From assembly GCA_020161315.1 (NCBI GenBank), contig JAIUOH010000035.1, forward strand, positions 1-32,368: DNA of 32,368 nt, given 5' to 3'. Shown in pieces: positions 24,083 to 31,841 of the stretch. The DNA comes from Actinomycetota bacterium. GTDB taxonomy: Bacteria; Actinomycetota; Actinomycetes; Actinomycetales; Microbacteriaceae. The notes below the pieces were generated by a model that saw only the letters and a list, made by a program, of their open reading frames with translations, was not told the origin of the DNA and did no database searches. The translations under genes were made by a program, and so were the position numbers. Every line of letters begins with the position of its first letter. Within the stretch, counting starts at the first letter, position 1.

Positions 24083-25867
24083 TCAGTCGTCAGAAGCAGG
24101 TTTCAGCAGCAGCGTTTCGATTTCGTTGCGTTCTCGTTGCAGAGCTTTCGCGTCGGGGCGCTTGGGCCACGGATGCAGATCTGTAATGATGGGCGGGGCT
24201 GAACGCAGCAGCACGACACCGGTGCCAAACGGGATCGTACGAATACGGTCGGGCGGCAGAATCGGCACACGACGCACAGAGCGCTGGCTCGTGCGTGAGC
24301 CGTAATCGCCAAAACTTACTGAGTCAGTAAACTCATCCCGTTCACCAATGAGTGTCGAGAGGTCTTGCAAGTCACGCGAATTTGACGCGCCACCGAGCAC
24401 GATCTTTACGATGCTGGCGTCCCAGATGGCGGAGGCCTGATCGTCGCTCCATTTATCTCGTGCCTGCGCGAGTGACTGCAGTACGGGCATTGTTGTGATG
24501 CCCGTACCGCCACCTTCTGCCATCAGCGTCGGCAGCGAAGGCAACGGTGCGAGGTTGCCGATCTCGTCGAGTGCCAACAGCACGGGCGGGTCAAGTCGGG
24601 CACCGGGTGAGCGTGCCGCAATACGACGGCATGTCTCCACAAGATCCTCAACGAGTGCAGCAACCAGTGCGGCGCTATTGCCAGCACCAGCCCCGGTGGC
24701 CAGCAAGTACAGTGTGCCCTTGTTTCGAATGAATACTTCGGGGTCAAACGTTTCATCCTCTGTGGGGCTCACCGCGTCGAGCACGCGTGGGTCAGCCAGG
24801 GCAGCAAGTGCGAGTGAGACACCTTGCCAAATGGAGTCCCGGGTACGCGGGTCTGCTTCGATCATTGCCTCCAGCGAATCTGCCCACCCCGTTGCCGCTC
24901 GCGTGGAGGCGTGCAGAATTGCGACGGCGTCTGCTGCCGCTGACGGGTCGAGAGTCCAACGAAACAGTTCTGCAGGGCTGCGACCATCGAGTGCGGCAGC
25001 GTGCAGCAGTGCTTGAAGTGCGACACGGGTTTTTCCTTCCCAAAACCCTCCACCGTCAACACCGCCGTCGCCAAGTCCGGTGGCTGCAGCGAGCCCGGTG
25101 GCGCGGATCATTGCGGTGAGTGGATCCTCACATCCACGAATTGGCGACCAACGGAGCCCTGCAACTACGCCCTCGGCGAGGTGTTGGGGGTCAAACACCA
25201 TCACCGGGCCGACTTGTTCTCGTGCACGCAGCGTTGCAGTGAGATTATCTGGCCGTGTCGAAGTTGTCACTACTGCACCGGGCGCATCAAGAATCGCCGG
25301 AATCACCACATGTAGCCCTTTCCCTGAGCGGGGTGGCCCGATGAGCAAGATTGAATCTTCAACGCTCGCCCACACGTCTTTGCCCCTAGATTGCCCAAGT
25401 AGGTACCCGATATCTGCTGGTGTCGGGTGTTCGAGCGATGGCCGTAGCGTTCCGGCCCTGAGTACCAGAGACCTCGCAGAGGCCGCGGTGCGCACTTCGT
25501 GAGCTGTCGCAACCCCAACGAGTCTGCGCGGGTCAGTGTCAATCTTGCGCGAATGCCGAGAGCAGAGACTCCACACCCAGACGGTCACAGCACTCAAACC
25601 ACTGAGCATGACAGCTGTAACCACCCAGTAGGCGAACGGGTTCAAATCTTCAGTTCCGAGTGCAGCGCCGGGGTCCCCAGGCGTGAATAGGACGTTCACA
25701 CCACCCGCGATACCGGCCTGTGGCGGGTCGCTGCTCATGATGAATGCGGTGACTGTTCCGGCTGCGCGAAGCACGAGTGCGAGCCCGAAGAGTCCGATGA
25801 GTGTTGCAAGCATGATGTTGGTGAGTTCGTCTCCGAGCGCACCAGTTTGTCGGTTCGTTGGTTTCAT
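24083..25867 (-). CDS. Type IV secretion coupling protein, VirD4/TraG family
   Basis: A 594-residue hexameric ATPase family member that brings the relaxase-DNA complex to a type IV secretion channel. Two N-terminal transmembrane helices (about 17-43 and 80-105) are followed by an ATPase domain with Walker A LLIGPPRSGKG (about 173-183), VFDPQHL, and Walker B VLLALDEIGN (about 430-440) followed by the LPTLMAEGGGTGI motif of the family. The late segments VKIVLGGASNSRDLQDLS and TRPDN-type motif also fit TraG/TraD. The gene is full length. The start ATG 25867 overlaps the preceding gene stop (ATGA). No relaxase or channel genes are in the window, so it may be orphaned. Confidence 0.92.
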   Translation of the reverse strand: MKPTNRQTGALGDELTNIMLATLIGLFGLALVLRAAGTVTAFIMSSDPPQAGIAGGVNVLFTPGDPGAALGTEDLNPFAYWVVTAVMLSGLSAVTVWVWSLCSRHSRKIDTDPRRLVGVATAHEVRTAASARSLVLRAGTLRPSLEHPTPADIGYLLGQSRGKDVWASVEDSILLIGPPRSGKGLHVVIPAILDAPGAVVTTSTRPDNLTATLRAREQVGPVMVFDPQHLAEGVVAGLRWSPIRGCEDPLTAMIRATGLAAATGLGDGGVDGGGFWEGKTRVALQALLHAAALDGRSPAELFRWTLDPSAAADAVAILHASTRAATGWADSLEAMIEADPRTRDSIWQGVSLALAALADPRVLDAVSPTEDETFDPEVFIRNKGTLYLLATGAGAGNSAALVAALVEDLVETCRRIAARSPGARLDPPVLLALDEIGNLAPLPSLPTLMAEGGGTGITTMPVLQSLAQARDKWSDDQASAIWDASIVKIVLGGASNSRDLQDLSTLIGERDEFTDSVSFGDYGSRTSQRSVRRVPILPPDRIRTIPFGTGVVLLRSAPPIITDLHPWPKRPDAKALQRERNEIETLLLKPASDD

Positions 25868-26409
25868 GGCAGTTGCTCGGTGATAATTCGGCCCGAGATG
25901 TTGCCGATCAACAGCACTTCAGTTGCGTACTCGGCCAGTTGGGCGAGATCGATCAGTGCGTGCGCTTCGCCACGGGTATTACTTTCGGCCGAGCTGATGG
26001 TGAGTGCGACGGTGATGTCTTCGCCGGGGATGAACCCGGCCCCGCCAAGTTCGAGCAGCTGTGGTGTTCGGCCCCTGCGTGCGCGCTGTGACGCCGGTGC
26101 TGGCCGCGAAGGCGCTACAGGCAGGTGCGTAGACGTGATTGGACGTTTGGTGTGAATGATGTCAGTGAACACGGTGCCGTCGCTCTCGCGCACCTCAACA
26201 CGAATCGTTCGCGTGCGGTTCACCGTGAGCGCATCGAGCAGCTCACCAAATCGGGCTCGACTCCAGGGAACATCCGATTCGGGTGCTGGAAAATCAGTGC
26301 CATCGAGTGTGACGTGTACATGACCGATCTCACCAACCGTGACAACGGCAAGCGGCAGCTCAATCAACGGCGCTTCGGTGACGTTCGAGTGGGGGTTCTT
26401 TATGCTCAT
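25864..26409 (-). CDS. Hypothetical protein coupled to the coupling-protein gene
   Basis: A 181-residue protein with no recognised family. The first 95 residues look like a beta-rich domain (VVTVGEIGHVHVTLDG, TRTIRVEVRESDGTVF). A basic Arg/Pro linker (SRPAPASQRARRGRTP) joins it to a C-terminal segment (PGEDITVALTISSAES, LAEYATEVLLIGNISGRII). It ends in a four-base overlap with the TraG-type gene, so the two are co-translated and probably act together in transfer. It is the most upstream gene of the minus-strand run, so the operon promoter or missing partner genes lie just to its right. Confidence 0.7.
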   Translation of the reverse strand: MSIKNPHSNVTEAPLIELPLAVVTVGEIGHVHVTLDGTDFPAPESDVPWSRARFGELLDALTVNRTRTIRVEVRESDGTVFTDIIHTKRPITSTHLPVAPSRPAPASQRARRGRTPQLLELGGAGFIPGEDITVALTISSAESNTRGEAHALIDLAQLAEYATEVLLIGNISGRIITEQLP

Positions 26410-26671
26410 GCGACGTAGGTGCGCTTACTTTCCCAGACGGCATTCACCGAGCTGTGTTGCCTGCCGTGGAAGGCTTTGCACTGCAGAAATTGGTGCGTTA
26501 CTGAATCTCTATGCGTTGAAGTTCCCGACCCGGTTCTGTGCCCCAGCGGCCTCGCTTCCCTTGTGGTTGCAAGTTCCCGTCACGCCTGACGCAAAATGAA
26601 AAACCTTCACTCTCAATGACGGTTCGTCGGTACGATTGACGTATGGTCGCCTCTCGTGAACTGCCGGGGTC
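26410..26671. other. Junction between two elements, no gene recognised
   Basis: A 262-base gap. Composition changes here from the moderate-GC minus-strand element to very GC-rich plus-strand genes. It contains a possible promoter and leader ORF for the recombinase at its right end (26631-26675). Small ORFs reading across it are not convincing. The exact boundary is not visible. Confidence 0.5.
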
Positions 26672-26675
26672 ATGA
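26631..26675 (+). promoter_or_regulatory. Putative -10 and 10-codon leader ORF overlapping the recombinase start
   Basis: TACGAT (26631-26636) is followed by six bases and ATG 26643, which opens MVASRELPGS and stops at TGA 26673-26675. That TGA overlaps the recombinase ATG (26672) as ATGA. The layout suggests a leaderless leader peptide coupled to the recombinase. Confidence 0.4.
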
Positions 26676-27751
26676 AGCTCGTCGCGCTGCGTGGCGGCGC
26701 TGCCGACGAGGTGCTGCGGACTGCCCAGGACGCGGAGGACTTCGAGCAGGAGATCGTTGACGAGCACGCGATCGCGATGGCTGCCGCTGGCCTCAGCGAC
26801 GGCCATATCCAGGGCACCCGCCGGATCATCATCGAGTTCGCCCGTTCGCTGACGGGCCCGTTGTGGGAGGCGGGCTGCGCCGACGCGGACGCGTTCCTGG
26901 CCGAGCAGCGGCGCATGGGCCACGCGGTGAGCACGCGGGCGGGCAAGGCCGGGGCGCTGGCGCAGTTCTACGAGTTCGTCATCGCCCGCTATCAGGGCCA
27001 GATTCACCGCATGACCGGGGTGGTGGTCGAGCAGCCCATTGATGACTTCAACCGGCAGTCCGGTGCGTCGCTGGGCAAGGTGCGCGTGCCGCCGTCCGAT
27101 GACGAGGTCGACGCGCTGTTCACGGGCTGGCGGCAGTCGATCCCGGACGCGCGGAAGTATCTCCCGGCCGCGCGTGACTACTTCGCCGCGTCGTTGTGGC
27201 GGCGGGTCGGGGTGCGGATCAACGAGACGGTGATGCTCGACATCCGCGACTGGCGGCCCGACCTCGGCGGGCTAGGGAAGCTGCATGTGCGGTTCGGGAA
27301 GGGCTCGCACGGGCGCGGCTTCAAGGCCCGCCTGGTGCCCGCGATCAACGGGGCCGACCAGCTCATCGACTGGTGGCTGGCCGAGGTGCGTCACCAGTTC
27401 GGCGACGACTGGGTCAACCCGGATGCGCCGATGCTGCCCTCCGAACGGTTCGATGAGGACCTGGGGCGCTGCGCCAGAGTGAGCGACTACTCGCTGCGGC
27501 GCGGCCTGACAATCCAGACCGAGCGGTTCCTGCCCGCGTGGGCGGGCCGGTTGACGCCTCATGTGCTGCGGCATTACTGCGCCTCGTCTCTGTATGGGAG
27601 CGGGATGGACTTGAAAGCGATCCAAGAGCTGCTGGGCCACCAGTGGCTGTCCACGACGTCGGGGTATGTCCACGTGCGTAGCGAGCATGTCGAGCTGGCC
27701 TGGCGCAACGCCAACCAGCGGGTCGAGGCCCGCTTCGCGGAAGAAAGGTGA
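26672..27751 (+). CDS. Tyrosine recombinase, catalytically intact
   Basis: A 359-residue site-specific recombinase. The N-terminal SAM-like DNA-binding part (about 30-125) precedes the catalytic domain, where the full set is seen: R182 (GVRINE), K210 (RFGKGSHGRG), H297 and R300 (TPHVLRHYCAS), H323 (LLGHQW) and nucleophile Y332 (TTSGYVHV). The order and spacing are normal. The start ATG 26672 follows CCGGGG and overlaps a short leader ORF. The HTH gene starts seven bases after the stop. Together with the following two genes it makes a mobile-element module whose sizes resemble TnpA, TnpC and TnpB of Tn554; this similarity is from memory. Confidence 0.92.
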   Translation: MKLVALRGGAADEVLRTAQDAEDFEQEIVDEHAIAMAAAGLSDGHIQGTRRIIIEFARSLTGPLWEAGCADADAFLAEQRRMGHAVSTRAGKAGALAQFYEFVIARYQGQIHRMTGVVVEQPIDDFNRQSGASLGKVRVPPSDDEVDALFTGWRQSIPDARKYLPAARDYFAASLWRRVGVRINETVMLDIRDWRPDLGGLGKLHVRFGKGSHGRGFKARLVPAINGADQLIDWWLAEVRHQFGDDWVNPDAPMLPSERFDEDLGRCARVSDYSLRRGLTIQTERFLPAWAGRLTPHVLRHYCASSLYGSGMDLKAIQELLGHQWLSTTSGYVHVRSEHVELAWRNANQRVEARFAEER

Positions 27752-27758
27752 ATCGCCT

Positions 27759-28085
27759 GTGCAATGGAATTTGAGAATGCGAGCCGCCGAGCGCGGCATC
27801 TGGAAGTCCGCCGAGATGCGCCGCCGCCTCGCCGCGGCAGGACTGGAGATCAGCGCCGGGAAGATGTCGGGCTGGTGGGCCGGAACCCCCGCGACGATCC
27901 GTCTGGAAGAGCTCGACGTGCTCTGCTCGATCCTCGACTGCGCACCCTCTGACCTGATGACTCCCGAGCCCCAGAAGGTTGCGGCGAGGCGTCCGAGACA
28001 GGCCGAGACGGTGGGCGGTGAGAAGGAGGTCGGCCCGACGGTCTCGCCCCGCTTCGGTAAGCCCCGTTCCGAGCCGCCGCTGTGA
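27759..28085 (+). CDS. Small HTH protein between the two recombinase genes
   Basis: A 108-residue protein. Residues about 5-60 look like a Cro/C1-type helix-turn-helix (ERGIWKSAEMRRRLAAAGLE, then SAGKMSGWWAGTPATIRLEE and LDVLCSILDCAPSDLM). The C-terminal 45 residues are basic and probably disordered. The GTG start 27759 follows AGAAAGG and lies seven bases after the recombinase stop. The end overlaps the next gene as GTGA. It may regulate the operon or act as an accessory DNA-binding factor in recombination, comparable in size to TnpC of Tn554. An in-frame ATG at 27666 lies inside the recombinase gene and is rejected. Confidence 0.8.
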   Translation: MQWNLRMRAAERGIWKSAEMRRRLAAAGLEISAGKMSGWWAGTPATIRLEELDVLCSILDCAPSDLMTPEPQKVAARRPRQAETVGGEKEVGPTVSPRFGKPRSEPPL

Positions 28086-29842
28086 GTCCAGCGCCGGGGC
28101 CGGAAGCGCGGCTGCGGGTACCGCCCTTGTGCAACCGCTGCCAGGTCAACCGCGTCGCGTGGAGCAAGCCCCGCATCGACTTCTGCTACGACTGCATGCC
28201 CGGAGGCCCGTTCCCGCCGCCACCCTGCGAGATGTGCGGAACGACCACCGACTACTTCAGCCAGGGCCTGTGCCAGCGCTGCCACCCGCGCAGCCCCCAC
28301 AAGGTCGGCTCCTGCAAGAGCTGCCTCGCGTGGGGCGTGTATCCGCAGCACAACTGGATGTGCTGGTCGTGCCGCTGGTGGCAGACCCACTACCCGAAAG
28401 GGGTCTGCAACTACTGCCATCGCGATACCTGGATCGGTGACCGGGGTGCGTGCCGTCTTTGCCTCGAACAGGCCCGGATGCTCCAAGAGCCCGGCCGCGC
28501 CCTCGACCTCGCGGGCGCGAACAAACACGGCCAGCAGCTCTTCTTCGCGAACATGCACTTTCAGCGCCGCCGTACTCCGCGCCTCAAGCCTGCGAACGGG
28601 TGGAAGACGCCCGGCGGGTGGGGTCGCCCCGGCCCGCCGCCGAAGAAGCTCGCTCTGACCGAGTGGGTGCAGCCCGTCCTCATCGACGTCGCCCCTGACC
28701 CCGAGCTGCTGCTCCAGCGCGCCCTGATCGAGAACAGCGAGCTGACCCGATACTGCAACGCGATCGTGCACGAGCACGCCGAACAGTTCGGCTGGTCTGT
28801 CCGCCAACGCAACGACGTGATCCGTTCCCTGCGCCTGCTGCAGACCCTCCGCGACAGCCCGACCGCGAAGATCCGCGCCTCCGACGTGCTCCAACTCCCA
28901 CGCTATGACGGCAACATCGTCTCCACCCTCGACGTGCTCGACGCCGCCGGGCTGCTCATCGATGACCGGCCCCGCTGGATCGACACCTACTTCGCGAACA
29001 AGACGTCGCTGCTGCCACAGGTGATGCAGGAGCAGCTCGAGGTCTGGGTGAACGTCATGATCGACGGAGCGACGGCCGCGCCCCGGCAGCGCTCCCGCGA
29101 CCCGCTGACCGTGAAAGTCCATATCCACGCCGTCGTGCCGGCCGTGACCGCGTGGGCCGAGGCCGGCCATCAGTCGCTCGCCGAGATCAGCCCCGCTCAG
29201 ATTCGTGACGTGCTGCCCGAGAGCGGGAACCCGCGTGCGCTCATGGAGCGTGGCCTGCGGTCGCTGTTCAAGGTACTCAAAGCTCGCAGGCTCGTCTTCC
29301 AGAACCCCACCCGCGGCATGACGTTCACCAAGGTCAACGGCAACATCCCGATGCCGCTGGACACCGCGCTCATCCGCGAGAAACTGAACTCGCCCCACCC
29401 CGTGATCGCGTTGGCCGTCGCTCTCGTTGCGTTCCACGCCCTGACCGCGAAACAGGTCTCCGAGCTGCTGCTCACCGACATCGTCGACGGGCGATTGAAC
29501 GTCGCAGGCCGGAGCATCCCGCTCGCCGCTCCCGTCCGCGAACGCCTCGCCCGATGGCTCGACTACCGCCAGAACAGATGGCCGAACTCGCAGAACCCGC
29601 ACCTCATCATCCACCAGCGCTCCGCGCCCAGGATGATGGCCGCGAACCGAACCTACCCCTGGCAGCAGGCCGGCATCCGCCCGCAGGCCCTCCGCGAAGA
29701 CCGCATCCTCGCCGAAGCCCACGCCACCCGCGGCGACGCCCGCGCGATCAGCGACCTCTTCGGCCTCAGCATCGCCGGCACCGACCGCTACATCGACACC
29801 CTCGCACACCCCGACCTCACCACCAGCGACCAGCCAGGGTGA
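28082..29842 (+). CDS. Cys-rich zinc-ribbon protein with degenerate tyrosine-recombinase domain
   Basis: A 586-residue protein. Residues 17-127 hold eight CxxC pairs (C17/20, 35/38, 49/52, 64/67, 78/81, 94/97, 109/112 and 124/127), enough for four zinc ribbons. Residues about 330-570 look like a tyrosine recombinase: an N-terminal core-binding-like part and a C-terminal part (TAKQVSELLLTDI, RPQALREDR, GTDRYIDTL). The catalytic set is incomplete: Gln458 replaces the first Arg, Gln535 the first His and Leu562 the second His, while Arg538 and Tyr570 remain. It is probably a non-catalytic partner that binds DNA or targets. GTG 28082 overlaps the upstream stop (GTGA). Confidence 0.8.
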   Translation: MSPAPGPEARLRVPPLCNRCQVNRVAWSKPRIDFCYDCMPGGPFPPPPCEMCGTTTDYFSQGLCQRCHPRSPHKVGSCKSCLAWGVYPQHNWMCWSCRWWQTHYPKGVCNYCHRDTWIGDRGACRLCLEQARMLQEPGRALDLAGANKHGQQLFFANMHFQRRRTPRLKPANGWKTPGGWGRPGPPPKKLALTEWVQPVLIDVAPDPELLLQRALIENSELTRYCNAIVHEHAEQFGWSVRQRNDVIRSLRLLQTLRDSPTAKIRASDVLQLPRYDGNIVSTLDVLDAAGLLIDDRPRWIDTYFANKTSLLPQVMQEQLEVWVNVMIDGATAAPRQRSRDPLTVKVHIHAVVPAVTAWAEAGHQSLAEISPAQIRDVLPESGNPRALMERGLRSLFKVLKARRLVFQNPTRGMTFTKVNGNIPMPLDTALIREKLNSPHPVIALAVALVAFHALTAKQVSELLLTDIVDGRLNVAGRSIPLAAPVRERLARWLDYRQNRWPNSQNPHLIIHQRSAPRMMAANRTYPWQQAGIRPQALREDRILAEAHATRGDARAISDLFGLSIAGTDRYIDTLAHPDLTTSDQPG

Positions 29843-29924
29843 CGCCGCCGCGCCGGGTCGATTCCGGCCCCAGGGTCGTGCTCTCGCGGACGGTCAGGAG
29901 CCAGGTGCAACGGTGGCCGATCCG
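29843..29924. other. Gap between convergent genes
   Basis: An 82-base gap between the zinc-ribbon protein stop and the ATPase stop. I see no strong terminator hairpin or T-run. Confidence 0.3.
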
Positions 29925-31841
29925 TCACAGATCTGCGGTGGCGCGGCTCGTGCGGGCGGCGCGGAGCCCGTTGAGGATGACGATCACCTCAGCGATCTCG
30001 TGCACCAGCACCACCGCGGCCAGACCCAGGACACCGAACAGGGCGAGCGGGAGCAGCACGACGATGATCATGAGCGACAGGATGATGTTCTGGTTCATGA
30101 TGTGCCTGCCGCGGCGGGCGTGAGCGAACGCGCGCGGCAAGAGGCGCAGGTCGTGACCGGTGAACGCGACGTCGGCGGACTCGATCGCGGCATCGGAACC
30201 TGTCGCGCCCATCGCGATGCCGATATCCGAGGCGGCCAGTGCAGGGGCGTCGTTGATGCCGTCACCGATCATCGCGACCGAGCCGTGCCTGCCCAGCTCG
30301 CTGATCGCGGCGGCCTTGTCCTCCGGGCGCAGCTCGGCGCGCACGTCCTCGATCCCGGCCTGCGCGGCCAGCGCGCGGGCGGTGCGGGCGTTGTCACCGG
30401 TGAGCATGGTCGCCCCGACACCCTGGGTCGCGAGGGTGCGCACGACCTCTGGGACCTCGGGGCGCAGCTCGTCGCGGACCCCGATCGCGGCGACCGGGAG
30501 TCCGTCGCGGTGCACGATGACGACGGTCATGCCCTGCTCCTCCAAGCCGGCGACCTGGTCCTTGAGCGTCCCTGCGTCCAGCCAGCGGGGGCTGCCGACG
30601 GTGACCTGGGCCCCGTCGAGGGTGCCTTCGATGCCGTGCCCGGCCTGCTCGGTGACGTCCAAGGCGGCGGGGGCTCCGGGTGAGGCGGCGGTGATCGCGG
30701 CGGCCAGCGGGTGGGTGCTGTGCTGCTCCAGGGATGCCGCCCAGGCCAGGGCCTGCGCCTCGTCCACCCCGTCGGCGGTGAGAACGGCGGTGACGGCGGG
30801 CTCGTTGCGTGTGAGGGTGCCGGTCTTGTCGACGGCGACGTGGCGGATCACGCCGAACCGCTCGAACACGGCACCGGACTTGATGATCACGCCGAGCCGG
30901 CTCGCCGAGCCGATCGCGGCGACGACGGTCAGCGGGACGGAGATCGCCAGCGCGCACGGCGACGCGGCGACGAGCACCACGAGCGCGCGGGTGATCCACA
31001 GCCCCGGGTCGCCCAGCAGCGAGCCGATCAGCGCGACGAGAGCAGCGAGGATCAGCACGCCAGGCACGAGCGGCCGGGCGATGCGGTCGGCCAGGCGGGC
31101 GCGGTCGCCCTTCTCGGTCTGCGCCTGCTCCACCAGCTCCACGATCGTGGTCAGCGAGTTGTCGGTACCCGCCGCGGTCGTCTCGACCTCCAGGGCACCG
31201 GCGGTGTTGATCGCCCCGGCCGACACCGCATCGCCGGGCTCGACTTCCACCGGGATGGACTCGCCCGTGATCGCGGAGGTGTCCAGGCTCGACCGGCCCG
31301 TGCGGACGATCCCGTCGGTCGCAATCCGCTCACCCGGACGCACCAGCATCAGCTGACCAACGGCCAGGTCCTTTGCGGCGACCTCCACGGACGCGCCATC
31401 CCGCCGGATGGTCGCGGTCTCCGGGACCAGCTTGAGCAGCGCCCGCAGCCCGCCGCGGGCGCGGTCCATCGCCTTGTCCTCCAACGCCTCGGCGATCGAG
31501 TACAAGAACGCCAACGCCGCGGCCTCCCCGACGTAGCCGAGGATGACCGCGCCGATCGCGCTGATCGTCATCAGCAGCCCGATGCCCAGCTTGCCCTTGA
31601 GCAGCTTGCGGATCGCGCCCGGGGTGAACGTCGACGCGCCCAGCAGCAGGCCGATCCAGAACGCCACCAGTGCCGGGATCTCCGCCCCTGCCCATTCCAG
31701 GACCAGACCGGTGCCGAAGGCGACGCCGGAGAACACCGGGACCATGACCCCGCTGTCCCGCCACCACGGACGCTCCCGCCCTTCCTCGGCCTCCTCAACG
31801 ATCAGAGTGTCGGGCTCGTCGCAGCCGCACGCCGCGCTCAC
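29925..31841 (-). CDS. P1B-type heavy-metal efflux ATPase (CtpG-like)
   Basis: A 638-residue P-type ATPase that would export a soft or transition metal across the cytoplasmic membrane. It has TGES (actuator), the membrane SPC metal-site motif in VLVAASPCALAISVP, phosphorylation site DKTGTLT, HP locus STHPLA, and GDGINDAPAL. About eight transmembrane helices are visible. There is no N-terminal heavy-metal-associated domain; instead a short CGC motif lies near residues 5-7. The last helix has VHEIAEVIVILNGLR, near the HEGGT-type motif of P1B-4 pumps but divergent. GTG 31841 overlaps the cmtR TGA (GTGA). Pairing with CmtR suggests Cd/Pb or a related metal, as for CtpG of M. tuberculosis; the substrate is not proven. 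Confidence 0.9.
   Translation of the reverse strand: MSAACGCDEPDTLIVEEAEEGRERPWWRDSGVMVPVFSGVAFGTGLVLEWAGAEIPALVAFWIGLLLGASTFTPGAIRKLLKGKLGIGLLMTISAIGAVILGYVGEAAALAFLYSIAEALEDKAMDRARGGLRALLKLVPETATIRRDGASVEVAAKDLAVGQLMLVRPGERIATDGIVRTGRSSLDTSAITGESIPVEVEPGDAVSAGAINTAGALEVETTAAGTDNSLTTIVELVEQAQTEKGDRARLADRIARPLVPGVLILAALVALIGSLLGDPGLWITRALVVLVAASPCALAISVPLTVVAAIGSASRLGVIIKSGAVFERFGVIRHVAVDKTGTLTRNEPAVTAVLTADGVDEAQALAWAASLEQHSTHPLAAAITAASPGAPAALDVTEQAGHGIEGTLDGAQVTVGSPRWLDAGTLKDQVAGLEEQGMTVVIVHRDGLPVAAIGVRDELRPEVPEVVRTLATQGVGATMLTGDNARTARALAAQAGIEDVRAELRPEDKAAAISELGRHGSVAMIGDGINDAPALAASDIGIAMGATGSDAAIESADVAFTGHDLRLLPRAFAHARRGRHIMNQNIILSLMIIVVLLPLALFGVLGLAAVVLVHEIAEVIVILNGLRAARTSRATADL

Larger units (their letters stand above)
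20906..26600. mobile_element. Integrated conjugative/mobilisable element or its remnant
   Basis: The element starts at tRNA-Ala with a serine integrase and continues with five minus-strand ORFs, including an SSB-like protein and a VirD4/TraG coupling protein. GC content and third-codon GC are visibly lower than in the flanking core. There is no relaxase, VirB4-type ATPase, replication protein or excisionase in the window. The right boundary is not defined; it is placed where a GC-rich second element begins. Upstream transfer genes would be expected right of 26409 on the minus strand and are missing there. Confidence 0.65.

Noticed and set aside
27272-29809. 845-codon minus-strand open frame opposite the recombinase triad
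   Set aside because: It is antisense to three supported coding genes in very GC-rich DNA, where stop-free antisense frames are expected; its product has no recognisable domain.
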